Positions 1 to 9,500 of a stretch of DNA of 64,000 nt are shown piece by piece (positions within the stretch are counted from its first letter, which is position 1; each line of letters starts with the position of its first letter). The position numbers and the translations under genes were made by a program. A model generated the notes under the pieces. It searched no databases. It saw only the letters and a program-made list of their open reading frames with translations, and was not told the origin of the DNA. The stretch comes from Kineosporia succinea (GTDB lineage: Bacteria; Actinomycetota; Actinomycetes; Actinomycetales; Kineosporiaceae): positions 6,507,241-6,571,240 of the forward strand of contig NZ_JAUSQZ010000001.1 in assembly GCF_030811555.1 (NCBI RefSeq), given 5' to 3'.

Positions 1-711
1 ACCGGCGGGCTCCCGTTCCAGGAACACCCTGAGGATCCGCAGAGGCCCAGCCACTCCCGTGGCCCGCCGCGCCTCTTCCAGCAACGAGCGAGCCCCGGGC
101 GACAGTTGTACCTCCCGCCGTTGCTCGGGCTCGCCCCAGGCGTCGCGGACCATCTGTTCCTCGATGCCGGACCGCATCACCAGCACGACCCGCTCCGGTA
201 TCTCCGCCTGCTCGGCGGCCGCCCGCAGAGCCGGCACCAGGCTCGCGGCCGGCTCCACGGGCAGGCCGGCGAGGGCCTCCCAGTCCACCGGGACCGCGAT
301 GGAGCGGCACCCGGCCGTGCCGGCCACGCGCAGCACCTCCCGCACCGCCGGGACCACGTTCTCCAGCGCCCGGTCCCCGCCCCGCTCGCCCGGATCCCGC
401 AGCGTCACGAAGTAGATGTACGGGCTGCTCGCCGCCGGCCCGCCCGCCATCGCGGCGGGCCGCAGCACCCGGACCCGCCCGAACGACTGGTCCCACGAGG
501 CGTTCGGGAAGACACTCCGCAGCCGGCGGCCGAAGTCACCGGGCCGTCCGTCCCGCAGCGGCACCACGTAGGCGTCCACCCGGACCCCGGCGGATCCCGG
601 GCCGACCGCGACCTGGAACAGCGTGTCCCCGACCGTGCCCAGCACCTGCGCACGTACCCCACCCTCGCCCACCGCGATCCCCCGCTCCCGCAGCCCCTTC
701 ACCCGGGTCAT
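1..711 (-). CDS. Hypothetical protein, C-terminus beyond window edge
   Basis: An open reading frame with no stop runs from an ATG at 711 to the window edge (237 codons visible). An in-frame ATG at 723 is an alternative start. I do not recognise the protein. The N-terminal 70 residues read as a small beta-rich domain (RVDAYVVPLRDGRPGDFG). Around residues 95-150 a helix is followed by the strand GCRSIAVPVDW, which resembles the second half of macro-type domains, but the similarity is weak. The last visible part (LSPGARSLLEEARRATG) is helical and could begin a Clp_N-like or other helical domain. The reading frame has the third-position GC bias of the neighbours, so I consider it a real gene. Function is unassigned. 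Confidence 0.6.
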   Translation of the reverse strand, partial: MTRVKGLRERGIAVGEGGVRAQVLGTVGDTLFQVAVGPGSAGVRVDAYVVPLRDGRPGDFGRRLRSVFPNASWDQSFGRVRVLRPAAMAGGPAASSPYIYFVTLRDPGERGGDRALENVVPAVREVLRVAGTAGCRSIAVPVDWEALAGLPVEPAASLVPALRAAAEQAEIPERVVLVMRSGIEEQMVRDAWGEPEQRREVQLSPGARSLLEEARRATGVAGPLRILRVFLEREPAG

Positions 712-914
712 GGCCCCCGTCATGACCCAACCGCACCCCCGCATTGTCACGGTTCCCGGCGCCCCCGGACGCCAGATCTCCCAACCTGCCCTTGGGAGTC
801 CCCAAACCCCCACTTGGCCAGCACGAACGTGAGCCGGGCACCACCTGGCCCCGACGCGTCCCCACGCTCTACCGTTCGCCTCACGGCACCGCCGAACGCA
901 CGGTTCCCCGCAAA

Positions 915-933
915 CTAGAGCTTGTTAATCTAG
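915..933. promoter_or_regulatory. Short inverted repeat upstream of the FAD/TPR gene
   Basis: CTAGA and TCTAG arms separated by nine bases lie in an AT-rich patch 40 bp upstream of the start at 973. The patch stands out in GC-rich DNA and is a plausible promoter or operator region. The role is inferred from position only. The rest of the 712-972 gap shows nothing else that I can name. Confidence 0.25.
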
Positions 934-972
934 AAACTCAGCTTTGACGCACCAGGCAACGAGGAGCAGGAC

Positions 973-3693
973 ATGCCGGCCGACCGGGCAGCACGACCGA
1001 CCATCCTGATCGCGGGCGGAGGCGTGGCGGGCACCCTCGTCACCCTGCACCTCGCGCGCCTGGCCGCGCGCCGCTCCACCGGCATCGACATCGTCGTGCT
1101 CGAGCCCAACGACCTCCTCGGACGCGGCGTCGCCTTCGGCACCCCCGAGGACAAGCACCTGCTCAACGTCCCCGCCAGCGGCATGAGCGCCCTGCCCGAG
1201 GAACCCGGGCACTTCGTGGCCTGGCGCGCCGCCGACGACCCGGACAGGCCCACCCACCCCTACGACTTCACCGGCCGCCGCGAGTTCTCCCGCTACGTGC
1301 GCCAGCTGCTCACCGAGTCGCTGCAGGCCGCGGGCGACCTGGTGAACCTGCGGCACGTGCAGCAGCAGGCCGTCACCGTGCGGCGCTCCGGCGCCGGTGC
1401 TCTCGTCACCACGGCCGGCGGCCGCCGCTTCCGCGCCGACGCCGTCGTCGTCGCCACCGGCCTGCCCGCCGCCGGCTGGGACTGGGCCCCGGGCGCCCTC
1501 CGGGACTCGCCGTTCTTCGTCCCCGACCCCTGGGCGCCCGGCGCCCTCGACGTCATCCGCCGCGACCGCACCGGCCCCGAGGCCGTGCTCATGGTCGGCG
1601 CCGGCCTGACCATGGTCGACGTCGCGCTCTCGCTCAGCGAGGGCGACGAGCGCCGCGTGCTGCACGCCGTCTCCCGCAGCGGACGCCTCCCCCGCACCCA
1701 CGCCCGCGGCCCGAAACTGCCCACGATCCCCGACGTCTCGGACTGGGGCGTCTCCGTCGAGGAGCTGCGGGGGCGCGTCCAGAAGCACTTCACCGACGTG
1801 GTCCGCGCGACCGGCGACTGGCGTCCCGCCCTCGACGGCCTGCGGGTGCAGGTGCAGAACCTGTGGGGCCGGATGAGCGACGAGGACCGGCTGACGTTCG
1901 TCCGTGAGTACTCCGGGTACTGGAACGTGCTGCGTCACCGCATGCCCGTGCCCAGCGCCGACAAGCTCAACGCGCTGCGCGCGGCGGGCAGGCTGCACCT
2001 GCACTCCGGCGCCACCGTCGCCGACGCCGAGCCCCTGCCACGCGGCGGCCTGCGGGTCACGCTCACCGACGGCAGCACCCGCGAGGTCGGCTGGGTCGTG
2101 AACTGCACGGGTCCCCGCACCGACATCCGCGAGCTCGGCAACCCGCTGCTCGACGACCTTCTCACCCCCGTGCACGGCGTCGCCTCGGCCACGGTCGCCA
2201 CCGGCGGCATGGGCCTGCGCACCGTCGGCGGCCGGCTCATCGACTCGGCCGGCAGCCCCGAGGCCCCGCTGTGGACCCTCGGGGCCCTGCGCCGCGGCGA
2301 GCTCTGGGAGACCACCGCCGTCCCCGAGATCCGCACCCAGGCGCTGGCCCTGGCCACCACGCTGCTCGACACGCTGGCCCCGCTGCCGCGCCGCCTCGCC
2401 GACGGCCGCATCGTCAGCGGGCACCACCCCGTCGCCCGTCCCCGCGACCTGCTCGGGCTGCCGCTGTCCACCACCGCCGAGGCCGCGGCCAGCTTCAACG
2501 TCGGGCTCGAGCGGGTCATGCGGCTGCAAGCCGGGGCCGACGACCTGCTGCGCGAGGCGATCGGGCACGACCCGGACTTCGCGCTCGCCCACGCCGCCCT
2601 GGCCATGCTCGGGCACGAGGCCGGGGCCGTCGTCGAGCGGGTGGACGTCGACGCCGCCCTGGCCGAGGCCCAGCGCGCGATCACGGTCAAGGGCGACCAC
2701 CGCGAGCGCAGTTTCGTGGACGTCATCGCGCGCCGGGTCAGCGACGTGCGGCACTCCGGGGCGCAGGCGCTGATCGCGCACATCGCGGCGTATCCGCGCG
2801 ACGTGCTGGCGGTGTCGGCGGCGGTGCCCACGATCGCGTTCTCGGGGGTCACCGACCTGCAGCAGGAGGCGTGGGCGCTGGTCGAGGGGCTGGCACCGGC
2901 GTACGGCGATCACTGGTGGTACATCTCGCTGCTGGCCTTCACGCGGCAGGAGCAGTCGCGGTTCGAGGAGGCGGCGCTGCTGGCCGAGAGCGCGCTGGCC
3001 TGCGAGCCGTCGTCGGGGCACGCGGTGCACGCGCAGACCCACGTCATGTACGAGACCGGTCAGCACGACGAAGGACGCGTCTGGCTGGACCACTGGGTCG
3101 GCGAGACCGGGCGCTCGGCGGGGTACCGGGCGCACTTCGCCTGGCACGCGGCGCTTCACGAGCTGGCCATCGGTGATCTCGAGGCGGTGCGCCGGCGCTA
3201 CGCCCAGCACCTGGCCCCGCCCGCCGTGACCGGAGTGCGCGCGCTGATCGACTCGGCGTCGCTGCTGTGGCGCTGGCGGCTCGTGGGTGACCAGCCGCCG
3301 CCCGCCGCGCCGGTGATCGCGGCGATCGGTGACGACCTGCTCAAGCGGCCGCAGACGCCGTTCATCGCGTTGTACTCGGCGATCGCGCTGACGGCGGACG
3401 ACGACGCGGACGGGCTGGCACAGTTGCGGGAGCACGCGCTGGGCTCGTCCGAGGCGTCGATGCACACGCTGATCGTGACGGCGTGCGAGGCGCTGACGGC
3501 GGTGGTGCAGCAGCGCTGGGCGGACGCCTGGCCGATCCTCGAGGACCTGTACCCGAAGCTCGACCAGATCGCCGGGTCGGCGGCGCAGCGCGAGGTCTTC
3601 CAGGACACGCTCATCCACGCGCTGGTGCAGGACGGGCACCAGGAACGGGCCGAACAGCTCCTGGCGGCGCGCCCCTCGCGTCACCGTTGCTAA
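973..3693 (+). CDS. FAD/NAD(P)-binding protein fused to a TTC38-like TPR domain
   Basis: This 906-residue cytoplasmic protein has two parts. Residues 1-475 belong to the FAD/NAD(P)-binding family of COG4529 (NAD_binding_9). They carry a dinucleotide motif GGGVAG at 15-20, the family segment GRGVAFGTPEDKHLLNVPA, and a second Rossmann motif GAGLTMVD near 209. Residues 490-906 are helical repeats closest to TTC38 tetratricopeptide proteins (HDPDFALAHAALAML, FEEAALLAESALACEPSSGHAVHAQTHVMYETGQ). In most genomes these are separate proteins. The reaction is unknown; this family is sometimes called a hydroxyacylglutathione-type or lysine N-hydroxylase-like oxidoreductase without proof. Start ATG is preceded by GAGGAG at good spacing. 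The next gene follows after 10 bp, so they are probably cotranscribed. Confidence 0.85.
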   Translation: MPADRAARPTILIAGGGVAGTLVTLHLARLAARRSTGIDIVVLEPNDLLGRGVAFGTPEDKHLLNVPASGMSALPEEPGHFVAWRAADDPDRPTHPYDFTGRREFSRYVRQLLTESLQAAGDLVNLRHVQQQAVTVRRSGAGALVTTAGGRRFRADAVVVATGLPAAGWDWAPGALRDSPFFVPDPWAPGALDVIRRDRTGPEAVLMVGAGLTMVDVALSLSEGDERRVLHAVSRSGRLPRTHARGPKLPTIPDVSDWGVSVEELRGRVQKHFTDVVRATGDWRPALDGLRVQVQNLWGRMSDEDRLTFVREYSGYWNVLRHRMPVPSADKLNALRAAGRLHLHSGATVADAEPLPRGGLRVTLTDGSTREVGWVVNCTGPRTDIRELGNPLLDDLLTPVHGVASATVATGGMGLRTVGGRLIDSAGSPEAPLWTLGALRRGELWETTAVPEIRTQALALATTLLDTLAPLPRRLADGRIVSGHHPVARPRDLLGLPLSTTAEAAASFNVGLERVMRLQAGADDLLREAIGHDPDFALAHAALAMLGHEAGAVVERVDVDAALAEAQRAITVKGDHRERSFVDVIARRVSDVRHSGAQALIAHIAAYPRDVLAVSAAVPTIAFSGVTDLQQEAWALVEGLAPAYGDHWWYISLLAFTRQEQSRFEEAALLAESALACEPSSGHAVHAQTHVMYETGQHDEGRVWLDHWVGETGRSAGYRAHFAWHAALHELAIGDLEAVRRRYAQHLAPPAVTGVRALIDSASLLWRWRLVGDQPPPAAPVIAAIGDDLLKRPQTPFIALYSAIALTADDDADGLAQLREHALGSSEASMHTLIVTACEALTAVVQQRWADAWPILEDLYPKLDQIAGSAAQREVFQDTLIHALVQDGHQERAEQLLAARPSRHRC

Positions 3694-3703
3694 ATTCTGC
3701 GCC

Positions 3704-4204
3704 GTGCCTGCCTTCGATCCGCTGAACGAGCTCCCCGCCGCCGCGCGCACCATCGCCCGCTCCACGATCGAGGCGGTGGACGCCGCGCGTGCCGGTGACG
3801 TCATCGCGTTCGAGGAGGCGACGGCCCGGCTGGCCCTGTGCGAGCCGGAGCAGGTGCGGCTGGCCCTCGGGCACGTGGTGCGTGACCTGCTGGAGCACCT
3901 GAACCCGGACGGGCTGGCGGCCGACGACCTGCTCGAGCTGATCCGCGGCTGTGCGCGGAGGGCGTTCGCCTGGTACCCCGGTATCGACGTGAACGCGCTG
4001 GTCGTGGTGCTCACCGGGGCTCTCGGGCTGCACGAGGACGACGAGAACCCGCAGCGCTACACGCCCGCCCAGGTCGCGCAGCACGCGCCGTTGTTCATCA
4101 CCGAGCTGCTCTCGCAGCCGCGTCCCGCGCCGCTGACGCTGCCGCAGTACCTGAGGGCGGCGTTCGAGGCGATCCGTACCGCCGAGCTGCACGAGATGCC
4201 CTGA
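3704..4204 (+). CDS. Hypothetical helical protein
   Basis: This 166-residue protein starts with GTG 10 bp after the FAD/TPR fusion gene and is probably translated with it. It is predicted largely helical, has no signal peptide or membrane segment, and contains no catalytic motif that I recognise. The central part (EPEQVRLALGHVVRDLLEHLNPDGLAADDLLELI) looks like a helical scaffold or regulatory domain. The only clue to function is its operon position with the fused oxidoreductase. Confidence 0.7.
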   Translation: MPAFDPLNELPAAARTIARSTIEAVDAARAGDVIAFEEATARLALCEPEQVRLALGHVVRDLLEHLNPDGLAADDLLELIRGCARRAFAWYPGIDVNALVVVLTGALGLHEDDENPQRYTPAQVAQHAPLFITELLSQPRPAPLTLPQYLRAAFEAIRTAELHEMP

Positions 4205-4242
4205 GAACGTTCCTTGCGGACGACGTGCAGCCCGGCGCCGTC

Positions 4243-4794
4243 CTACGGCTGCAGCGTCAGTCGTTCCTCACCACCGCGACTCAGGGCCAGGCGTCCAGCC
4301 GTGCTCCGGGCCTGGGCGCCGATGCGGGCGCACGTGTCGGTGCTGCCGTCGGGGAGCCGCAGCCGGGCCGGTGACGTGACCTCCTCGAGCGCCTGCCAGA
4401 TCACCCGGCGCTGCTCCTCGAGGTCATCGCCGCTCAGGCGCGCCATCAGGTGCCCGGCCTCCAGGTGCCCCGCCCCCCAGAGGTCGGCCGGATGCTCACG
4501 CGTGCCCAGGAACTGCACCAGCGCAGCCACTCTCAGGTCCGGATCGGTCGCCACCCCGGGGCCCGCGAGCGCTCCGGCCGGCGGCTGGGCCCCGGCCGGC
4601 AGCGGCAGGAACGCCTGCGCCCCGCTACAGGCCAGGGCCTCGTCGAGGGCGGCGTGCGCGTGCACGCGGTGCAGTCCGGCGGGCCCCGGGCGGCTGCACA
4701 TCCACCAGGCCGCCGGCAACCGGGCGGACACCTGCTTCCCGAAGGCGACCACGTCGTCCTCGAGCATCCAGATCCGGGTCTGCCACGAAGTCAC
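4243..4794 (-). CDS. Hypothetical protein, Trp/Ala-rich
   Basis: The 183-residue product starts most plausibly at the GTG at 4794, seven bases after the methyltransferase stop (4802). The frame extends upstream to 4878, but that would overlap the methyltransferase. The start reads VTSWQTRIWMLEDD. No domain is recognisable. It lacks membrane segments and ends LTLQP. It probably forms a two-gene operon with the methyltransferase. It converges on the 3704-4204 gene with a 38-bp gap. Confidence 0.6.
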   Translation of the reverse strand: MTSWQTRIWMLEDDVVAFGKQVSARLPAAWWMCSRPGPAGLHRVHAHAALDEALACSGAQAFLPLPAGAQPPAGALAGPGVATDPDLRVAALVQFLGTREHPADLWGAGHLEAGHLMARLSGDDLEEQRRVIWQALEEVTSPARLRLPDGSTDTCARIGAQARSTAGRLALSRGGEERLTLQP

Positions 4795-4801
4795 CCCGGG
4801 A

Positions 4802-5572
4802 TTATCGCGGGGCGGGCTCACTCCACGTCGTCTGGGCCGACGTATTCCGCCACACCGACACGTGACGCTCGCTGTCACCCGTGAACGGCGTGCCCACCCA
4901 GTCCTCGGTGCGCCGCACCAGTGACATCCCGGCCAGTTGCGCCATCAGGTCCAGCTCGGACGGCCACACGTACCGGAAGTTGTGGTCGCCGTAGCGGTAC
5001 GTGCCGTCGGGCCGGCGGTGGAAGTGGTGCGACGTGCCCTGCTGCGTCACCGGGTCGAGCGTGTCGAAGCCGGTGTGCCCCTCGCTCACCTCGAACGGCA
5101 CCGCCACCTGCCCCGGCGGCAGGCGCCGCAGCGGCGGCACGAACACCTCGACCACGAACGCCCCACCCGGTTGCAGGTGCCGCGCCGCGTTGCGGAAGCA
5201 CCGCACCTGCTCGGCCTGCGTGCGCAGATTGCCGATCGTGTTGAAAACCAGGTACACCAGCACGAACTCACCCGGCACGACGGCCGTCGCCATGTCCCCG
5301 GTCACCACCGGCAGCTCGTCCTCGGAGATCTTCGCCCGCAGCCGGTCAGTCATCGGCTGCGACAGCTCGATGCCCGACACCGGAATCCCCTTCCGCCGCA
5401 ACGGCACCGCGATACGCCCTGTGCCGCTGGCGAACTCGAGCGCGGCCCCCTCCCCGGCGAGCCCGGCCAGGAAGTCCACGACCGGATCGATCCGCTCCGG
5501 CGAGAACATGTCCCAGCCCTGATCGTCGTAGCCCTGCGCCTGTTCCTCGGTCCAGAGATCGCTACTCGTCAT
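4802..5572 (-). CDS. Class I SAM-dependent methyltransferase
   Basis: A 256-residue enzyme of the ubiE/SAM class I fold. The AdoMet loop is ALEFASGTGRIAVPL near residue 46, followed by an acidic strand end GIELS, and a motif IV region FVLVYLVFNTIGNL. The substrate is unknown. The ATG at 5572 (MTSSDLWTEEQAQGYDD) fits the usual family N-terminus; an in-frame start at 5623 would add 17 unlikely residues. Its promoter must lie in the repetitive region to its right. The following gene is seven bases downstream. Confidence 0.85.
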   Translation of the reverse strand: MTSSDLWTEEQAQGYDDQGWDMFSPERIDPVVDFLAGLAGEGAALEFASGTGRIAVPLRRKGIPVSGIELSQPMTDRLRAKISEDELPVVTGDMATAVVPGEFVLVYLVFNTIGNLRTQAEQVRCFRNAARHLQPGGAFVVEVFVPPLRRLPPGQVAVPFEVSEGHTGFDTLDPVTQQGTSHHFHRRPDGTYRYGDHNFRYVWPSELDLMAQLAGMSLVRRTEDWVGTPFTGDSERHVSVWRNTSAQTTWSEPAPR

Positions 5573-5739
5573 GACGCCCCATCCTCGGACGCCCCGACCC
5601 GGGACGCGACCCCTTTTCAGCAAGCACCCGTGAGGACAGCCGACCGGCTCGCCGAGGACGGCCCCAAAACGAACGATCGCCAGCCACGTTCGATCGCGAT
5701 GTGCGCCAGCCTGTTATCTCCTGCCCGCCGAGCATCACC

Positions 5740-5922
5740 AAGTCCCCGCCGACTCCCAGGACTCCCCGCCGACTCCCCAAAACTCTCCCCGACTCCCTGC
5801 GACTCCCTGCGACGCCCTGCGACTCCCTGCGACTCCCTGCGACTCCCCGGACTCTCCGCCGACTCCTGCGACTCCCCGGAACTCCCCGGAACTCCCCGGA
5901 ACTCCCCGGAACTCCCCGGAAC
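5740..5922. repeat. 10-bp tandem repeat arrays
   Basis: Two adjacent arrays have a strict 10-bp period. The first is GACTCCCTGC (5791-5850: four exact copies and two variants). The second is ACTCCCCGGA, five exact copies at 5871-5920. Imperfect relatives extend left to about 5740. The array is non-coding in all plausible frames and lies upstream of the methyltransferase and downstream of the giant IPT/TIG gene. A 10-bp period places each copy on the same face of the helix. No function is known to me. Confidence 0.85.
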
Positions 5923-5995
5923 GATGGTCGGTCGGCCGCGTGTGCCGCATCGGCACGTCCTTCGATGCGGTGAGCGCCCGCACCGGCGAATGTGG

Positions 5996-6023
5996 TGTTT
6001 TCGATTATCGATAATCGAAAACA
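5996..6023. promoter_or_regulatory. Perfect 28-bp AT-rich palindrome
   Basis: Every base from 5996 to 6023 pairs with its mirror position, with the centre ATTATCGATAAT. It is strikingly AT-rich inside a region of over 70% GC. Such uninterrupted symmetry without a loop favours a dimeric protein binding site over an RNA hairpin. The TATCGATA core recalls GntR/FadR-type operators (family knowledge, not proven here) and recurs upstream of the lactate dehydrogenase gene at 63763-63770. Confidence 0.7.
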
Positions 6024-6159
6024 GCGCCGTCTCGCTCCCCCACCCGCCGACGCCCACTCCCGGCCCCGACCGCCCATCTTCCGAGCCCGCGAGCCATTCA
6101 GCCACCCAGTCCGGTGAGCCACCCGGTCCCTCGAGCCCGCGAGCCGTCCGATCTGCCGG

Positions 6160-6450
6160 TCCGCGGCTCGCCGCCCTTCCGACCCCCCGCCCTTCCGACC
6201 CCCCGCCCGTCCGGCCCTACCGGTCCGCCGCCCTGCCAGTTCGCCGGTCCACGGTTCGCCGCCCTTCCGGCCCCCGGCCCGCCGCCCTGCCGCTCCGCCG
6301 CCCTGCCGCTCCGCGGCTCGCCGCCCTGCCAATCCGCCAGTCCGCGGTTCGCCGCCCTTCCGACCCCCGGCCCGCCGCCCTGCCGCTCCGCGGCTCGCCG
6401 CCCTGCCAATCCGCCGGTCCGTGGCTCGCCGCCCTGCCGCTCCGGCTCCC
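6160..6450. repeat. Imperfect GC-rich repeats, about 77-bp unit
   Basis: A unit beginning GCCGCCCTGCCGCTCCGCGG at 6297 recurs at 6374, and shorter pieces of it recur throughout the stretch. On the minus strand some frames stay open, but they encode only simple Gly/Arg/Ala sequence with no start signal or homology, so I treat it as non-coding. Together with the neighbouring arrays it fills the 1-kb gap 5573-6587. Confidence 0.65.
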
Positions 6451-6546
6451 GGTCCGCCGGTCCGCCGGTCCGCCGGGCCGCCGGGCCGCCGAGCCGCCGA
6501 GCCGCCGAGCCGCCGAGCCGCCGAGCCGCCGAGCCGCCGAGCCGCC
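6451..6546. repeat. 8-bp tandem repeat, 12 copies
   Basis: Twelve consecutive octamers follow the pattern GRNCCGCC: three GGTCCGCC, two GGGCCGCC and seven GAGCCGCC. The array stops about 40 bp before the 3' end of the giant IPT/TIG gene. The stepwise drift along the array suggests growth by slippage. Confidence 0.85.
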
Positions 6547-6587
6547 GAGGCATTGTCGTCAGGGCCGCTCGGCGGCGCGAGAGCCTG

Positions 6588-9500
6588 TTATCGAATCGAG
6601 CCGCGGCCCGGTCGACGCCGCGCCCGCAGGGTCTCGGCGCTGAGCAGGCCCGTCCCGAACAGGATCAGCGCGAAGCCGGCCGCGATCGCCGGGACCAGGA
6701 AGTACGGGGTACCGGTGAAGGCCAGGTCGTCGCCGGTGGAGTCTGTCTCCCCGGCGCCGCCGGACGGCGTCCCGTCACCCGAGTCGTTCCCGCCGCCCCC
6801 GTCCGTGCCGGTACCCCCGTCGCCGTCACCGTTGTTGCCCCCGTTGCCTCCGGAACCGGTACCGCCGTCGTCACCACCGTTGTCGTTGCCGCCGCCGTTG
6901 TCGGTGCCGGTACCGCCGTCCTCGGTCACCGTCACCCGCACGGTCTGGGTCGCGCTCTGGCCGATGACGTCGGTGACGTCCATCGTGAAGCCGTCCGTGC
7001 CCGCCTCGTCCGGCGCGGTGTAGACGCAGGCCAGGCCCTTGGGCCCGACCTTCACCGAGCCGTCGCCGGTCACCGCGGAACACGCGTCCACCGTCAGCTC
7101 GGTGTAGTCCGGCCCGCGCGGTGCGATCACCGACGTGCTCCCGGCCGGCACCGTCACCGTGAACGCCGTGGCCGAGGGCCGCGGGATGAACGTGAAGGCC
7201 TGCACGAAGTTCGTCGTGCCCGCCGCGTTCGTCACCCGCACCGTCACCGGCCCCTGGGCGTGCGCCGGGGACACCACCGTCAGCGTGTTCGAGTACGCCG
7301 CCCGGATCCCCGCCGGCACCGACCGCACCAGCGCCGAGCCACCCACGTCCGGGCCCAGCGTCAGGCCCTCCCCCGGCACCCCGTCGAACGACACCGTCGT
7401 CTGCTCGTCGAAGTTCGAGCCGCTGACCGTCAGCGCCGTGCCACCGGCGACCGGGCCCACGTCCGGCGTGATCGAGCGCACCGTCGGCAGTTCCGACAGC
7501 GGCACGTACGTGTACCCGACCGCGTCCGTGCTCGTGCCGTTCGCCGTGCTCACCCGCACCGTCACCGTTCCCGTGCCGTCCGCGGGCACCGTCACCGTGA
7601 TCCGCGTGTCCGAGACCACCGTGTACGTGGCCGTGACCCCGCCGAACGTCACCGCGGTCGCGTCCGTGAACCCGATCCCGGTCACCGTCACCCGATTCCC
7701 GCCGGCCGCCGGCCCGCGGTCCGGGTCCACCGCCGAGACCACCGGCGCCGAGCCCGGTTCCACGAACGTGAACCCACCCGGCAGGGTGGCGTTGCCCGTC
7801 GGGACCGTGACCACCACGTCCACCGTTCCGGCCGCGTGCACCGGCGTGACCACCGTCAGCGTGGTGGCGCCGACCACCGTCGGCGTCACCGCCGTGGTGC
7901 CGAACGCCACCGACGTCGCCCCCGTCAGCCCCGTGCCGGTCAGCGTCACCGCCGTACCGCCCGCCGTCGAGCCGACGTCCGGGCTCACCGCCGTCAGCGA
8001 CGGCGGCGCCACGAACGTGTACGTCGAGTCCGCCGTCACCGGCGACGTGCCCCCCGGCGCCACCACCCGCACCGTACGGTCCCCCGCAGCCGGCACGTTC
8101 GGCGTCACCGCCGTGATCGTGCTGTCGTCCACCACCGTGAACGAGGTCGCGTCGACCCCGCCGAACGTCACCCGCGTGGTGCCGGTGAACCCGGACCCGG
8201 TGATCGTGACGGTCTGGCCACCCTGCACCGAACCGGTATCCGGCGAGATCCCGGTGATGGAAGCCGCTGCCTGGTAACGGAACTGCGCCGCCGGCACGAC
8301 CGCCGAGGTACCCCCCGGACCGGTCACCGTCACGTTCGCGACCCCCGCGGCCCCGGCCGGGACCACCGCGGTGATCGTCCCGTCCGTGCTCACCGTGAAG
8401 CTCGTCGCCGCCACCGTGCCGAACCGCACCGCCGTGGCATCGGTGAACCCGGCGCCACTGATCGTCACCGTCGTGCCCCCGGCCAGCGGACCCGCCGCCG
8501 GCGTCACCCCGCTCACCGAAGGCGCTCCCACGTAGGCGAAGTCGTCGGCCGGTCCGGCCACCCCCGAGGTGCCGTTCACCGTGGTCACCGACACGCTCAC
8601 CGTCGTCGCCGCCCCCGCCGCCGGCGAGAGCACCGTCAGCCGGGTCGGGCTCAGCACATTCACCGCGGTGCCCGGCGTCGACCCGAAACTCACCGTCGTG
8701 CCGCTGGTGAACCCGGTGCCGTCGACCGTCACCGTCGTCCCGCCCGCGATCGGCCCCGACCGCGGCGACACGCCACTCACGGCCGGCGGCGGGACGTAGT
8801 CGAACCCGGTCGTCGAGCCGACCGCCGAGGTGCCCCCGTCGTTCGTGATCCGCACGTTCACACTCCCCGTGCCACCGGGCGAGGTGGTCCGGATCTCCGT
8901 GTCACTGATCAGGCTGAACGACGCGCTGACCGTGCCGAACCGCACCGCGGTGGTCCCGATGAAGCCGGAACCCCGCACCACGACGGCCGTCCCACCCGGC
9001 TCCGGCCCGCTGGCCGGTGCCACCGACGTGATGGCCGGCAGATCGACGAAGGTGAAGTTCACCCCCGCAGACGTCCCGTACCCGTTGTCCACCGTCATGG
9101 CCACCGTGCCCGCGCTGCCCGCCGGCGTGGTCGCCACCAGCTCGGTCGCGCTGACGAACCGCACCGTCGCCGCCACCCCACCGAAGAACACCTGCGACCC
9201 GGCCGTGAAACCGGTTCCGGTGACGGTCACCTCGGTCCCGCCGGCCAGCGCCCCGCGGGCCGGGGTGATCCCGGTGACCGTGGGTGCCCCGGCGTAGGTG
9301 AACCGGCTGGCCGCCGTGGCCTCCGACGTCCCGTAGGGACCGTCCACGGTCACGTCGAACGTGCCGGGCATCCCCATCGCCGGGCTGGTCGCCGTGATCT
9401 GGGTGTCGGAGTCGACGTTGAAGAAGCTCGCCGGGACCGAGCCGAAGTACACCTGCGAGGCGCCGGTGAACCCCGTGCCGGTCAGCGTCACGCCCGTACC

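Noticed and set aside
925-4014. Minus-strand open frame of 1029 codons
   Set aside because: It is antisense to the FAD/TPR fusion gene, low in complexity and without homology.
5740-5922. Possible CRISPR-like array
   Set aside because: Units are 10 bp in direct contact with no spacers, and no cas genes are present.
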